Below are positions 56,444 through 64,000 of a stretch of 64,000 nt of DNA, one piece after another. Each line of letters begins with the position of its first letter. The first letter of the stretch is position 1. The stretch is from Paenibacillus sp. FSL R5-0517 (GTDB lineage Bacteria; Bacillota; Bacilli; Paenibacillales; Paenibacillaceae): the NCBI RefSeq assembly GCF_037974355.1, contig NZ_CP150235.1:186001-250000 (forward strand), given 5' to 3'. The translations under genes were made by a program, and so were the position numbers. Under the pieces are notes generated by a model, which searched no databases, was not told the origin of the DNA, and saw nothing but the letters and a program-made list of their open reading frames with translations.

Positions 56444-57925
56444 ATGAATCATGGACTGGAGCCAGCCGAATGGATCAAATCCGCAGCAGAGGTTAGCCCA
56501 TCCGAACGCCAGTTGAGATGGCAGGAGATGGAGTTTTACGCGTTTATTCATTTTACGGTAAATACATTCACGGATCGGGAATGGGGCACTGGGCAGGAAG
56601 ACCCGTTGATCTTCAATCCTTCTGAACTGAGCGCAGCGCAATGGGTGCAGGCATGCAAGGCTGCCGGGATGAAGGGGCTGATTTTGACGTGTAAGCATCA
56701 TGATGGATTTTGTTTGTGGCCGAGTGAGTTTACAGCGCACACGGTCGCAGCCAGTCCGTGGAGGAATGGAGCGGGGGATTTGGTTCAGGAAGTCGCGGAT
56801 GCCTGCCGTGAGGGTGGATTAAAGTTTGGCGTGTACCTGTCTCCTTGGGATCGGCATGAAGAATCCTACGGGGATTCCGAGAGGTATAACCAGTTTTTCC
56901 TCCATCAGTTACGAGAGCTGCTCACGAATTACGGGGACATCTTCTGTGTGTGGTTTGACGGCGCGTGTGGTGAGGGTCCGAATGGCAAAAGACAGATCTA
57001 TGACTGGGACGCCTATTATGCGCTCATTCGTGAACTCCAGCCCGAAGCTGTCATCTCGGTATGTGGACCGGATGTTCGTTGGTGCGGCAATGAGGCGGGG
57101 CATACGCGGGAATCGGAATGGAGCGTTGTGCCTGCGCATATGCAGGATAATGAGAAGATTCAGGAGCAATCGCAGCAGGTGGATGATGGCGAGTTTGCCA
57201 CAAGGATCGATACACAGGACCGTGATTTGGGAAGCCGAGAGGTCATTCGTTCCCAAGGTGAGCAATTGATCTGGTACCCTGCTGAGGTGAATACTTCGAT
57301 TCGTCCGGGATGGTTCTATCATGCCAGTGAAGATGATCAGGTCAAAACATTGGAAGAACTGCTCGCCGTCTATTACGGCGCAGTGGGAGGCAATGCCACC
57401 TTTTTGCTCAATCTGCCACCGGATACGCGTGGTCTCATTCATGAACGGGATGTAGAGCGACTACAGGAATTGGGAGATTCACTACGTGCCATTTTTCAGG
57501 AAAATTTGGCCTTGCAGGCGCTGGTAAAAGCATCGGAGACGATGGATGAACAACATGCCGCATCAGAGGTGCTGACGGAACGACGGGATACGTATTGGTG
57601 TCCTCATGAAGGAACGGAGCAGGCTTGGATCGAGCTGGATTTGCAGGAGGAAACGACGTTTGACCGGGTGGTGCTGATGGAACATATCGAGACAGGCCAA
57701 CGGATTGAGCGTTTTACACTGGAGTCACAGAGGGCAGATGGGGGTTGGGAGGCGTTCTACACGGGGACTGTGGTGGGGTATAAACGAATTTGCTGTTTCC
57801 CCCAGGTCACATTGAGAAGCATGCGATTAACCATTCATGAATCCAGATGGTATCCTACGTTGTCCGGGTTAGGCATATATCTGAGCGAGCAGGGAGGGAT
57901 GCGAAATGCCGCTGCTAACGTATAA
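56444..57925 (+). CDS. Alpha-L-fucosidase, GH29, with C-terminal F5/8C-like domain
   Basis: A 493-aa enzyme. The GH29 barrel shows FYAFIHFTVNTFTDREWG, LTCKHHDGFCLWPS and the nucleophile Asp in VWFDGACGEG near residue 170. After about residue 340 a discoidin-type domain follows (YWCPHEGTEQAWIELDLQEE, TFDRVVLMEHIETGQRIE). No signal peptide. AAAGGAG precedes ATG 56444. Its end overlaps the GH35 start by 20 nt, so both are translated from one message. Confidence 0.93.
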   Translation: MNHGLEPAEWIKSAAEVSPSERQLRWQEMEFYAFIHFTVNTFTDREWGTGQEDPLIFNPSELSAAQWVQACKAAGMKGLILTCKHHDGFCLWPSEFTAHTVAASPWRNGAGDLVQEVADACREGGLKFGVYLSPWDRHEESYGDSERYNQFFLHQLRELLTNYGDIFCVWFDGACGEGPNGKRQIYDWDAYYALIRELQPEAVISVCGPDVRWCGNEAGHTRESEWSVVPAHMQDNEKIQEQSQQVDDGEFATRIDTQDRDLGSREVIRSQGEQLIWYPAEVNTSIRPGWFYHASEDDQVKTLEELLAVYYGAVGGNATFLLNLPPDTRGLIHERDVERLQELGDSLRAIFQENLALQALVKASETMDEQHAASEVLTERRDTYWCPHEGTEQAWIELDLQEETTFDRVVLMEHIETGQRIERFTLESQRADGGWEAFYTGTVVGYKRICCFPQVTLRSMRLTIHESRWYPTLSGLGIYLSEQGGMRNAAANV

Positions 57926-59687
57926 AGGTTCACAATTCATGTATGATGGCGAGCCCATTCGGATTTTGTCGGGTGCCATTCATTATTTTAGAGTGGTCCC
58001 TGAGTATTGGGAGGATCGGCTACTCAAGTTGAAAGCCTGCGGCTTCAACACAGTAGAAACGTATGTGCCGTGGAATGTTCATGAGCCGCAGCCGGGGCAG
58101 TACTGTTTTGAAGGCATGGCTGATCTGGAACGTTTTATTCGTATTGCGGGAGATGTGGGTCTGCATGTGATTGTACGCCCAAGTCCTTATATATGTGCGG
58201 AGTGGGAGTTTGGCGGATTGCCTTCCTGGCTGCTTGCAGCTGATGATGTCCGTCTTCGGTGTAATGATGTAACATTTCTGGCGAATGTGGATCGTTATTA
58301 TGATGTGCTTTTGCCCAAATTGAAACCCCTTCTTAGCACGCATGGTGGGCCGATCATCGCGATGCAAATTGAAAATGAGTACGGCAGTTTCGGCAATGAC
58401 GCGAGTTATCTGCAATATTTACGGGATGGCATGGTAGAGCGGGGGATGGATGTGTTGTTATTTACCTCCGACGGACCGACAGACCCTATGTTGCAAGCAG
58501 GATCGGTGTCAGGGCATCTGGCTACAGTCAACTTTGGATCAGGGACGCAAGGAGCGTTCGCCAAGCTGCGTGAATATCAGGCAGAAGAACCTTTGATGTG
58601 CATGGAGTATTGGAACGGCTGGTTCGATCATTGGGGTGAGTCGCATCATACCCGGGAAGCCGCAGATGTAGCAGATGTATTTGAAGAGATGCTTCGGGCA
58701 GGTGCTTCGGTTAATTTTTATATGTTCCACGGGGGAACGAACTTTGGATTTTATAACGGAGCGAACTGTCAGCAGAAAGATCAATATGAACCCACCATTA
58801 CAAGTTACGATTACGATTCACTGCTCAGTGAATCTGGGGAGCCAACAGCAAAATTCCATGCCGTACGTGATCTTATTGCTCGGTATAACGATGAAGATCT
58901 GGGTGAGCTCGTGTTGCCAGAATCGAAGGGGACATTCGCCTATGGGCGCGTGGAGTTGAACCAGCAGGCGTTATTACTGCCACAGTTGGACCGGTTATCA
59001 GCCCCGGTGCAACGCACGAATCCGGAACCGATGGAGAAACTGGGTCAGGATTATGGATTTATTTGTTATCAAACCCGAATATCCGGGCCTAGGGAGCGAC
59101 AGGAATTGGCGGTTCAGGAGGTGCGTGACCGTGCGCTTGTGTTTGTTGATGGGCAATTTCAGGGCGTGCTGGAACGGGGGAATACAGCAGTATCGATTTC
59201 GTTTGAAGTGCCGCCAGAGGGCGCAGATCTATTGATCCTTGTTGAAAATATGGGGCGAATCAACTATGGCCCGTATTTGAGAGATCCAAAGGGGATTACG
59301 GAGGGAGTGCGACATGGCTTTCAATTTTTATTCGATTGGACGATTCATTGTCTGCCATTAACCGATCTGTCGGGTTTGCAATTTAGTAAGAAATTTTCGG
59401 CAGGGGATGAAGAAGGAGAGAGAGTGGGGGGAGGGCCAGCCTTTTACCGGGGAAGTTTTCAAGTAACGGGTGCAAGAGATACTTTTCTGCGTCTGGATAA
59501 CTGGACCAAAGGTGTTGTCTTTGTAAACGGATTCAATCTGGGTCGCTACTGGAATATAGGACCGCAAAAAACATTGTACGTACCTGCCCCACTCCTTCGC
59601 GAAGGTGAGAATGAAATTACTGTATTTGAACTCCACGAGACGGCTGATCTGGCCGTTACGTTCGTGGATACACCGGATTTGGGCTAG
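57906..59687 (+). CDS. Beta-galactosidase, GH35
   Basis: A 593-aa family 35 enzyme. The start region ILSGAIHYFRVVPEYWEDRL is typical. The acid/base Glu lies in AMQIENEYGSFG near residue 155 and the nucleophile Glu in MCMEYWNGWFDHWG near residue 233; FHGGTNFGFYNGAN is also conserved. C-terminal jelly-roll domains complete it (ending near FNLGRYWNIGPQKTLYVP). No signal peptide. The GGAGGGATG just upstream lies inside the fucosidase gene. Likely removes terminal beta-galactose from imported oligosaccharides. Confidence 0.95.
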   Translation: MPLLTYKGSQFMYDGEPIRILSGAIHYFRVVPEYWEDRLLKLKACGFNTVETYVPWNVHEPQPGQYCFEGMADLERFIRIAGDVGLHVIVRPSPYICAEWEFGGLPSWLLAADDVRLRCNDVTFLANVDRYYDVLLPKLKPLLSTHGGPIIAMQIENEYGSFGNDASYLQYLRDGMVERGMDVLLFTSDGPTDPMLQAGSVSGHLATVNFGSGTQGAFAKLREYQAEEPLMCMEYWNGWFDHWGESHHTREAADVADVFEEMLRAGASVNFYMFHGGTNFGFYNGANCQQKDQYEPTITSYDYDSLLSESGEPTAKFHAVRDLIARYNDEDLGELVLPESKGTFAYGRVELNQQALLLPQLDRLSAPVQRTNPEPMEKLGQDYGFICYQTRISGPRERQELAVQEVRDRALVFVDGQFQGVLERGNTAVSISFEVPPEGADLLILVENMGRINYGPYLRDPKGITEGVRHGFQFLFDWTIHCLPLTDLSGLQFSKKFSAGDEEGERVGGGPAFYRGSFQVTGARDTFLRLDNWTKGVVFVNGFNLGRYWNIGPQKTLYVPAPLLREGENEITVFELHETADLAVTFVDTPDLG

Positions 59688-59792
59688 GAAAAGGAAAATA
59701 GGTGAGCCATACGATTATTGGCAATTGTCGTGTCTGCCGGAAAAAGGTATACGTTGGGTATGGACAGCAACTACAGGAGAGGATGAGGAAAA

Positions 59793-60659
59793 ATGAAAGT
59801 TGGACTCAGCACCTACAGTCTGCAACAAGCACTGGATCGTAAAGAATTAACCGTACCGGATGCCATTCGCTGGATCGCCGATCAGGGCGGGGAACATGTG
59901 GAGATTGTTCCGATGGGATTCAGTCTGATCGAACATCCGGAGTTGATTGATGAGATTAAAGCTGTCGCAAAAGAGGTAGGAATCGATATTTCCAATTATG
60001 CTATCGGCGCTAACTTTGCTGTACAGGAGGACGCCGAAGCATTAGAGCAAGAGATCCAGAATGTGATGCGACATGTGGATGTGGCTGCTGCATTGGGTGT
60101 AAAACTGATGCGGCATGACGTGGCTTTCCGTCCCTCACCGGAAGGAACCGTAGCACAGTTCGAGATCGACCTGCCTGTACTGGTGAAGGCTTGTCAGCGG
60201 ATAGCCGATTATGCAGCGGATTTTGGGATTACAACAAGTGTGGAGAACCATGGGTACTATGTGCAGTCGAGTGAGCGAATTCAACGTTTGCTCCACGAAA
60301 CGGCGCGGAATAACTTCAAAACCACCCTGGATGTCGGGAATTTCCTCTGTGTGGATGAAGATCCGGTGAGTGCGGTGAAAAATAATATTCCGTACGCGTC
60401 GATTGTGCATGCCAAAGACTTCTATTGGAGACCTTCCTACCGGAACCCCGGTGAAGGCTGGTTCCAAACCTCGCATGGCAATTACCTGCGTGGTGCCATT
60501 GTGGGCCATGGCGATATCAACATGCCTGAAGTTATGCGTGTGTTAAAACAATCCGGGTATGACGGATATATCTCGGTCGAATTTGAAGGCATGGAGGATT
60601 GCAAAACTGCCTCACGCATTGCCATGGATAACGTCCGCCGCCTATGGGAAGAGGCATAG
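59793..60659 (+). CDS. Sugar phosphate isomerase/epimerase-like TIM barrel protein
   Basis: A 288-aa protein of the xylose-isomerase-like / AP endonuclease 2 fold (begins KVGLSTYSLQQALDR). Metal-site segments are SVENHGYYVQSS, TTLDVGNFLCVDED, IVHAKDFYW and YISVEFEGMEDC. GAGAGGATGAGG precedes ATG 59793. Paired with a Gfo/Idh/MocA oxidoreductase downstream, a combination typical of inositol or keto-sugar catabolism. Exact substrate unknown. Confidence 0.88.
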   Translation: MKVGLSTYSLQQALDRKELTVPDAIRWIADQGGEHVEIVPMGFSLIEHPELIDEIKAVAKEVGIDISNYAIGANFAVQEDAEALEQEIQNVMRHVDVAAALGVKLMRHDVAFRPSPEGTVAQFEIDLPVLVKACQRIADYAADFGITTSVENHGYYVQSSERIQRLLHETARNNFKTTLDVGNFLCVDEDPVSAVKNNIPYASIVHAKDFYWRPSYRNPGEGWFQTSHGNYLRGAIVGHGDINMPEVMRVLKQSGYDGYISVEFEGMEDCKTASRIAMDNVRRLWEEA

Positions 60660-60725
60660 GGCTGAGTACTTGTTTTAAATGAAATATGACTTGTTATGTA
60701 TGGCTCAAAAAGAAAGTTAATTCAT

Positions 60726-60880
60726 TCAGAAAAAGTAGTGGAGGGGGCGAAATCGATTCTGAAGAAGCGAAGCGTGCGCCTTTATCCCCGGATTTCCCCT
60801 TTGCAAAAAGGTGAGTGAAGAAATCTGGGGATAAGAGTGATCGGAAGAACGATTCGCAACCGGAACGTCTACTCTGCAGA
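60726..60880 (+). repeat. Structured intergenic repeat, copy B
   Basis: Same layout as copies A and C without clear GTTTA ends; limits are approximate. Middle arms GGCGAA (about 60746-60752) and TTCGC (near 60853) pair, with two columns changed in a compensatory way against the AGAA/TTCT-type arms of the other copies. The inner arms 60782-60796 and 60820-60834 pair with one G-T. CTGAAGAAGCGAAGCG and GATCGGAAGA are shared. It ends about 30 nt before the oxidoreductase start. Confidence 0.8.
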
Positions 60881-60912
60881 ACTTTAATTTTATTTATGGA
60901 GGAATCAACACT

Positions 60913-61971
60913 ATGTCCAAATTGAAAGTCGCCGTGATCGGTGCCGGATCCATATCCGATTGCCACTTGCAAGCCTATGCCAGTAATCCTGACGTTGAGA
61001 TATACGCTATCTGCGACCTGAATGCAGAACGTGCCGCAGAAGTGGCGAAGCAATATAATGCACCTCATGTGTTTACCGACTACAAGGAACTGCTCGCAAT
61101 GCCCGAGATTCATTCCGTTAGCATCTGTACATGGAACGACTCCCATGCCGAGATTAGCATTGCTGCGCTGGACGCAGGCAAAAACGTGTTATGTGAGAAA
61201 CCACTCTGCCAAACGGTGGAGGATGCCCTTGAGGTAGAGAAGGCCGTTCATCGCAGCGGAAAACTGCTGCAAGTTGGTTTTGTTCGCCGCTATAGTGACA
61301 ATGCACAGATTCTGAAGAGGTTCATCGACGAGGGTGAACTGGGCGAGATCTATTATGCCAAAGCCTCAAGTCTGCGCCGTCTGGGTAATCCGGGTGGCTG
61401 GTTCTCCGATATCAACCGCTCCGGCGGTGGACCCCTGATCGATATCGGGGTGCATGTGATCGATATTTGCTGGTATCTGATGGGCAGACCGAAGGTGAAA
61501 TCCGTCTCCGCTAACGTGTCCAATCGATTGGGGAACCGCTCGAACATTAACAATCTGTCGTTCTACAAAGCGGCGGACTATGACGCGCAGCAGAATACTG
61601 TTGAGGATATGGCAAATGCCCTGATTCGTTTCGAGAATGGTGCGAGCCTGCTCGTGGATGTCAGCTTCACGCTCCATGCCAAAGCAGATGAGACCTCAGT
61701 CAAGCTATATGGTGACAAAGGCGGTGCCGAGCTGGAGCCGGAAATTTCGATTATTGGCGAGAAATTTAACACCATTTTGAACATGACTCCACAGGTGGAT
61801 TTCAAATCATTCGACTTTATGGGCTCGTTCCGCAATGAAATCAACCATTTTATCGATAGTACACAGGGCCGCAAAGAAACACTTAGCCCAGTTGAAGATG
61901 GCGTCGAAGTAATGAAAATGCTCTGTGCCATCTACGAATCAGCCCGTCAGGGACGTGAAATTACGTTGTAG
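60913..61971 (+). CDS. Gfo/Idh/MocA-family oxidoreductase
   Basis: A 352-aa NAD(P)-dependent dehydrogenase: Rossmann motif VIGAGSISDCHLQAYASNPD at the N terminus, CTWNDSHAEISIAALDAGKN then LCEKPLC (catalytic Lys in EKP), and GGGPLIDIGVHVIDICWYL with the conserved His. TGGAGGA precedes ATG 60913. Preceded by repeat copy B and by the isomerase gene; together they may process a sugar released by the nearby hydrolases. Confidence 0.93.
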   Translation: MSKLKVAVIGAGSISDCHLQAYASNPDVEIYAICDLNAERAAEVAKQYNAPHVFTDYKELLAMPEIHSVSICTWNDSHAEISIAALDAGKNVLCEKPLCQTVEDALEVEKAVHRSGKLLQVGFVRRYSDNAQILKRFIDEGELGEIYYAKASSLRRLGNPGGWFSDINRSGGGPLIDIGVHVIDICWYLMGRPKVKSVSANVSNRLGNRSNINNLSFYKAADYDAQQNTVEDMANALIRFENGASLLVDVSFTLHAKADETSVKLYGDKGGAELEPEISIIGEKFNTILNMTPQVDFKSFDFMGSFRNEINHFIDSTQGRKETLSPVEDGVEVMKMLCAIYESARQGREITL

Positions 61972-62210
61972 GTGCTAGCATTGTATCGCGTGGATGTGGG
62001 TGCTCCATGTAGCTACTTCACGTTGATACTTAATTACTCCCATGGCATTAAAGGTTATGAGCATTTCGCTCCCTTCTCAATGAAAAGCTCCACTCCGGGC
62101 GAGATTCGGAGTCGTCCTATCCGCTTGCATTTGGAGGAGAGCAGAGTAGGGAGCGAGTACTAACGAATCTGATCCGTCTTATTTAAGGATATGGAGCGCG
62201 AGCAGAAATT
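61972..62210 (+). other. Intergenic stretch after the oxidoreductase gene
   Basis: No convincing gene; a 63-codon frame here has no ribosome binding site. No terminator seen. This is the first part of an 840-bp gene-free region, the rest of which is made of inverted-repeat elements. Confidence 0.5.
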
Positions 62211-62303
62211 TAAAGAACCTGAGACACGCTATATGAGAATAAACAGCAGTTTACAGCATTATTATCAGCTAATTTCGGGAAATAACGTGTCTAAAGTTCC
62301 TTA
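62211..62303. repeat. 93-bp inverted-repeat element
   Basis: A 22-nt arm beginning TAAAGAACCTGAGACACG (62211-62232) and an opposite arm beginning ATAACGTGTCTAAAGTTCC (62282-62303) match in inverse orientation at 18 of 22 positions. The enclosed 49 bp is AT-rich with no coding potential. It could be a small non-autonomous transposable element or a hairpin RNA. Only one copy is in the window. Confidence 0.65.
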
Positions 62304-62495
62304 CGATTTAAAAAGAGGATCAAAAGGCTGAATAAGGCGCCCTGAGTTCCTTAGAAAATTTCCTGCTGATTCGCGAAGGTCAGCCAGTTTATATTCCTCT
62401 GGAGGCAAGCGGAGAATGTGGGATTCATAGGAATTGAAGATGGCACCGCAATCGAAATAACAAAGTTACTACGCCCCATAATAGTTAAACATACC
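62304..62495 (+). other. Gene-free spacer between the repeats
   Basis: Nothing recognised. GAGTTCCTTAG at about 62343 weakly recalls the arm of the preceding inverted repeat. Confidence 0.4.
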
Positions 62496-62613
62496 GTTTA
62501 AGCCATAACGAAGAGTGCAGAACCAATCTGAAGAAGCGAAAACAAAAGCTTCGGAAAATCCTACCACACTAAAAATGACAGGATTTAATATGTCCTTTTT
62601 AGTTGAACTAAAC
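62496..62613 (+). repeat. Structured intergenic repeat, degenerate copy D
   Basis: Begins GTTTA and ends CTAAAC, directly abutting copy C. Its first 45 bases repeat those of copy C (ATAACG-AGAG-GCAGAA, then AATCTGAAGAAGCG). The rest differs and has its own stem, AAATCCT (62556-62562) with AGGATTT (62580-62586). About 118 bp, a shortened or rearranged relative. Confidence 0.7.
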
Positions 62614-62765
62614 GTTTACACGATAACGGAGAGGGCAGAAAAAATCTGAAGAAGCGGAGCGCTCGCCTTTATCCCCGGATTTTCCCTCTAGGAAAATAAT
62701 CAAAGAAATCTGGGGATAACAGCGATCGGAAGATTATTCTGACCGCGTAGTGGCCGAGTGTAAAC
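62614..62765 (+). repeat. Structured intergenic repeat, copy C
   Basis: A 152-bp unit with perfect ends GTTTACAC (62614-62621) and GTGTAAAC (62758-62765). Middle arms are GGGCAGAA (62633-62640) and TTCTGACC (62737-62744), and inner arms 62670-62683 and 62706-62719 pair with one G-T. Same orientation and nearly the same length as copy A. It ends 46 nt before the fucosidase start, with the ribosome binding site beyond it. Confidence 0.87.
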
Positions 62766-62811
62766 CTATGTGTTCAGCGTTTGACATGAAATCCAAAGGA
62801 GATGAATCAGG

Positions 62812-64000
62812 ATGAGCGAAACCAAAGAAACCGTAATGGAGCAGGAAGAGCAGATTGTTGAAGCCGGGGTGCACAATTTTAGCAAAGAGGAAGAGTGGAT
62901 CAGACCGGAGGACCCGCTGCTGAATGAACGGCTGGAGTGGTTCAAGGACCAGAAGCTGGGGCTGATGATGCATTGGGGACCGTATTCCCAGCTTGGTCTC
63001 GTCGAGTCCTGGGCGCTGAGTGATGAGGATGGCGATTGGTCGCGTGATGACATTGACTGGACGGATGACATGGAAGACTTCAAACGGGAATACTTCGATC
63101 TCAACAAAACCTTCAATCCGATTCGTTTCCAGCCTGAGGAATGGGCACAGATGGCGGCAGATAACGGGTTCAAATATTTCCTGTTCACCACCAAGCACCA
63201 TGACGGCTTCTGCATGTGGGATACCAAAACGACGGATTATCGGATTACGGGCAAGGATACCCCTTTTCATACCCATAAGTATGCGGACATCTGTCGAGCA
63301 TTATTTGACGCTTTTCGGGCTAAAGGGCTGGGCATCTCAGCGTATTTCTCCAAAGCGGACTGGCATACCCCGTATTACTGGGCACCCGGTATGGAGCGTG
63401 GGCGCCATATGTGGCGCGGTCCCTCGTATGATCCCCATAAGTATCCATGGCTGTGGGAGGAATTCGTAGAGTTCACACATGAGCAGATCATGGAGCTGCT
63501 GACGAATTACGGACGGATCGAGTGTCTGTGGCTGGATGCCGGCTGGGTGCGCGAAGGTCGCCATGGGCAGGATATTAGGCTTGGAGAAGTTGTGGAGCGG
63601 GCACGTCAGACCACACAACCGTGGCTCCTGTCCGCAGATCGCACCGTGGGTGGGCCGTATGAGAATATCGTTACCCCCGAGCAGACCATACCGGAACATC
63701 CGATGAACATTCCATGGGAGAGCTGTATTACCGTGGGCAACTCTTTTGCCTTCGGATTCGATGATCAGTATAAAACGGGAAGACAGCTGGCACATATTCT
63801 ACTTGAAGTCGTGTCCAAGGGTGGTAACCTGGCGCTGAATATAGGACCACAACCCGATGGGCGTTTGCCCAAAGGGGCAATTCGAGGCATCAAGGGCCTC
63901 GGTGAATGGCTGGGTACTCATGGAGAAGGGGTCTATGGAACCCGGATCTGCGGGCCATATTTTACGAAAGATTGGGCCTTCACACAGAAGGAAGAGATCA
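62812..64000 (+). CDS. Alpha-L-fucosidase, GH29 (second, 3' truncated by window)
   Basis: The first 396 codons of a GH29 enzyme that runs off the right edge. Visible blocks: EWFKDQKLGLMMHWGPYSQL, FLFTTKHHDGFCMWDTKT, GLGISAYFSKADWH, and the nucleophile Asp in CLWLDAGW near residue 242. GNLALNIGPQPDGRLP is the usual end of the barrel. An acidic N-terminal extension of about 30 residues precedes the barrel. AAAGGAG precedes ATG 62812. It differs strongly from the first GH29 gene, so it is not a recent duplicate. Confidence 0.93.
   Translation, partial: MSETKETVMEQEEQIVEAGVHNFSKEEEWIRPEDPLLNERLEWFKDQKLGLMMHWGPYSQLGLVESWALSDEDGDWSRDDIDWTDDMEDFKREYFDLNKTFNPIRFQPEEWAQMAADNGFKYFLFTTKHHDGFCMWDTKTTDYRITGKDTPFHTHKYADICRALFDAFRAKGLGISAYFSKADWHTPYYWAPGMERGRHMWRGPSYDPHKYPWLWEEFVEFTHEQIMELLTNYGRIECLWLDAGWVREGRHGQDIRLGEVVERARQTTQPWLLSADRTVGGPYENIVTPEQTIPEHPMNIPWESCITVGNSFAFGFDDQYKTGRQLAHILLEVVSKGGNLALNIGPQPDGRLPKGAIRGIKGLGEWLGTHGEGVYGTRICGPYFTKDWAFTQKEEI

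Noticed and set aside
61972-62163. 63-codon frame after the oxidoreductase gene
   Set aside because: No ribosome binding site and no protein-like pattern.

Overview
The window reads as a chromosomal segment of a Bacillota bacterium, most likely a Paenibacillus. The grounds are the gapA-pgk-tpiA-gpmI-eno / secG / rnr / smpB / ssrA order, YesM/YesN-type two-component genes with H/Q- and S/T/N-rich insertions, a pspA-ydjG-ydjH-ydjI operon, strong AGGAGG ribosome binding sites, and many intracellular glycoside hydrolases with AraC-type regulators. The genus is an inference from gene content; no rRNA is present.

Layout. 1-6500: 3' end of cggR and the lower-glycolysis operon gapA, pgk, tpiA, gpmI, eno. 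6600-11940: secG, rnr, smpB and tmRNA (ssrA, tag GKQQTNYAFAA), a protein export / RNA quality-control block. 12000-15410: a very AT-rich island directly downstream of ssrA with a NACHT-type STAND NTPase (a plausible phage-defence protein), a convergent decayed ORF, and a 535-bp remnant of an IS3-family element. 15500-16700: a uracil-DNA-glycosylase-superfamily protein and an unknown protein. 17250-25320: sensor kinase and response regulator, a sugar ABC importer lacking its ATPase, and a polysaccharide deacetylase. 25460-30320: MscS-type channel, an AraC/siderophore-binding-protein fusion, aldo/keto reductase, small membrane protein. 30460-34760: GH38 alpha-mannosidase, with a cre-like site, divergent from an AraC regulator. 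34890-38440: ABC-type MacB-like exporter with its TetR regulator and twin palindromic operators, and an unknown membrane protein. 38600-43830: a four-carbon sugar-acid (threonate-type) operon of KdgT permease, DUF1537 kinase and PdxA2 dehydrogenase, with a PrpR-like regulator. 44050-48110: small unknown protein and the PspA/YdjGHI envelope-stress operon behind a sigma-W-like promoter. 48350-50820: DUF896 protein, MhqO-type dioxygenase with MhqR-like boxes, LtrA protein. 51040-64000: intracellular glycan-degradation locus (GH3, Asp-box propeller protein, CutC, GH29, GH35, sugar isomerase-like protein, Gfo/Idh/MocA oxidoreductase, second GH29 running off the end).

The most notable unexplained signal is a family of about 150-bp intergenic repeats. 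They are found upstream of eno (4959-5111), upstream of the Gfo/Idh oxidoreductase (about 60726-60880) and, as a tandem pair, upstream of the second fucosidase (62496-62765). They have nested inverted repeats whose arms differ between copies in a compensatory way, and all lie in the same orientation a short distance 5' of a start codon. Other leads are the NACHT protein next to ssrA, the AraC-lipoprotein fusion with an internal lipoprotein start, and a PrpR-like regulator that has lost the sigma-54 contact motif.
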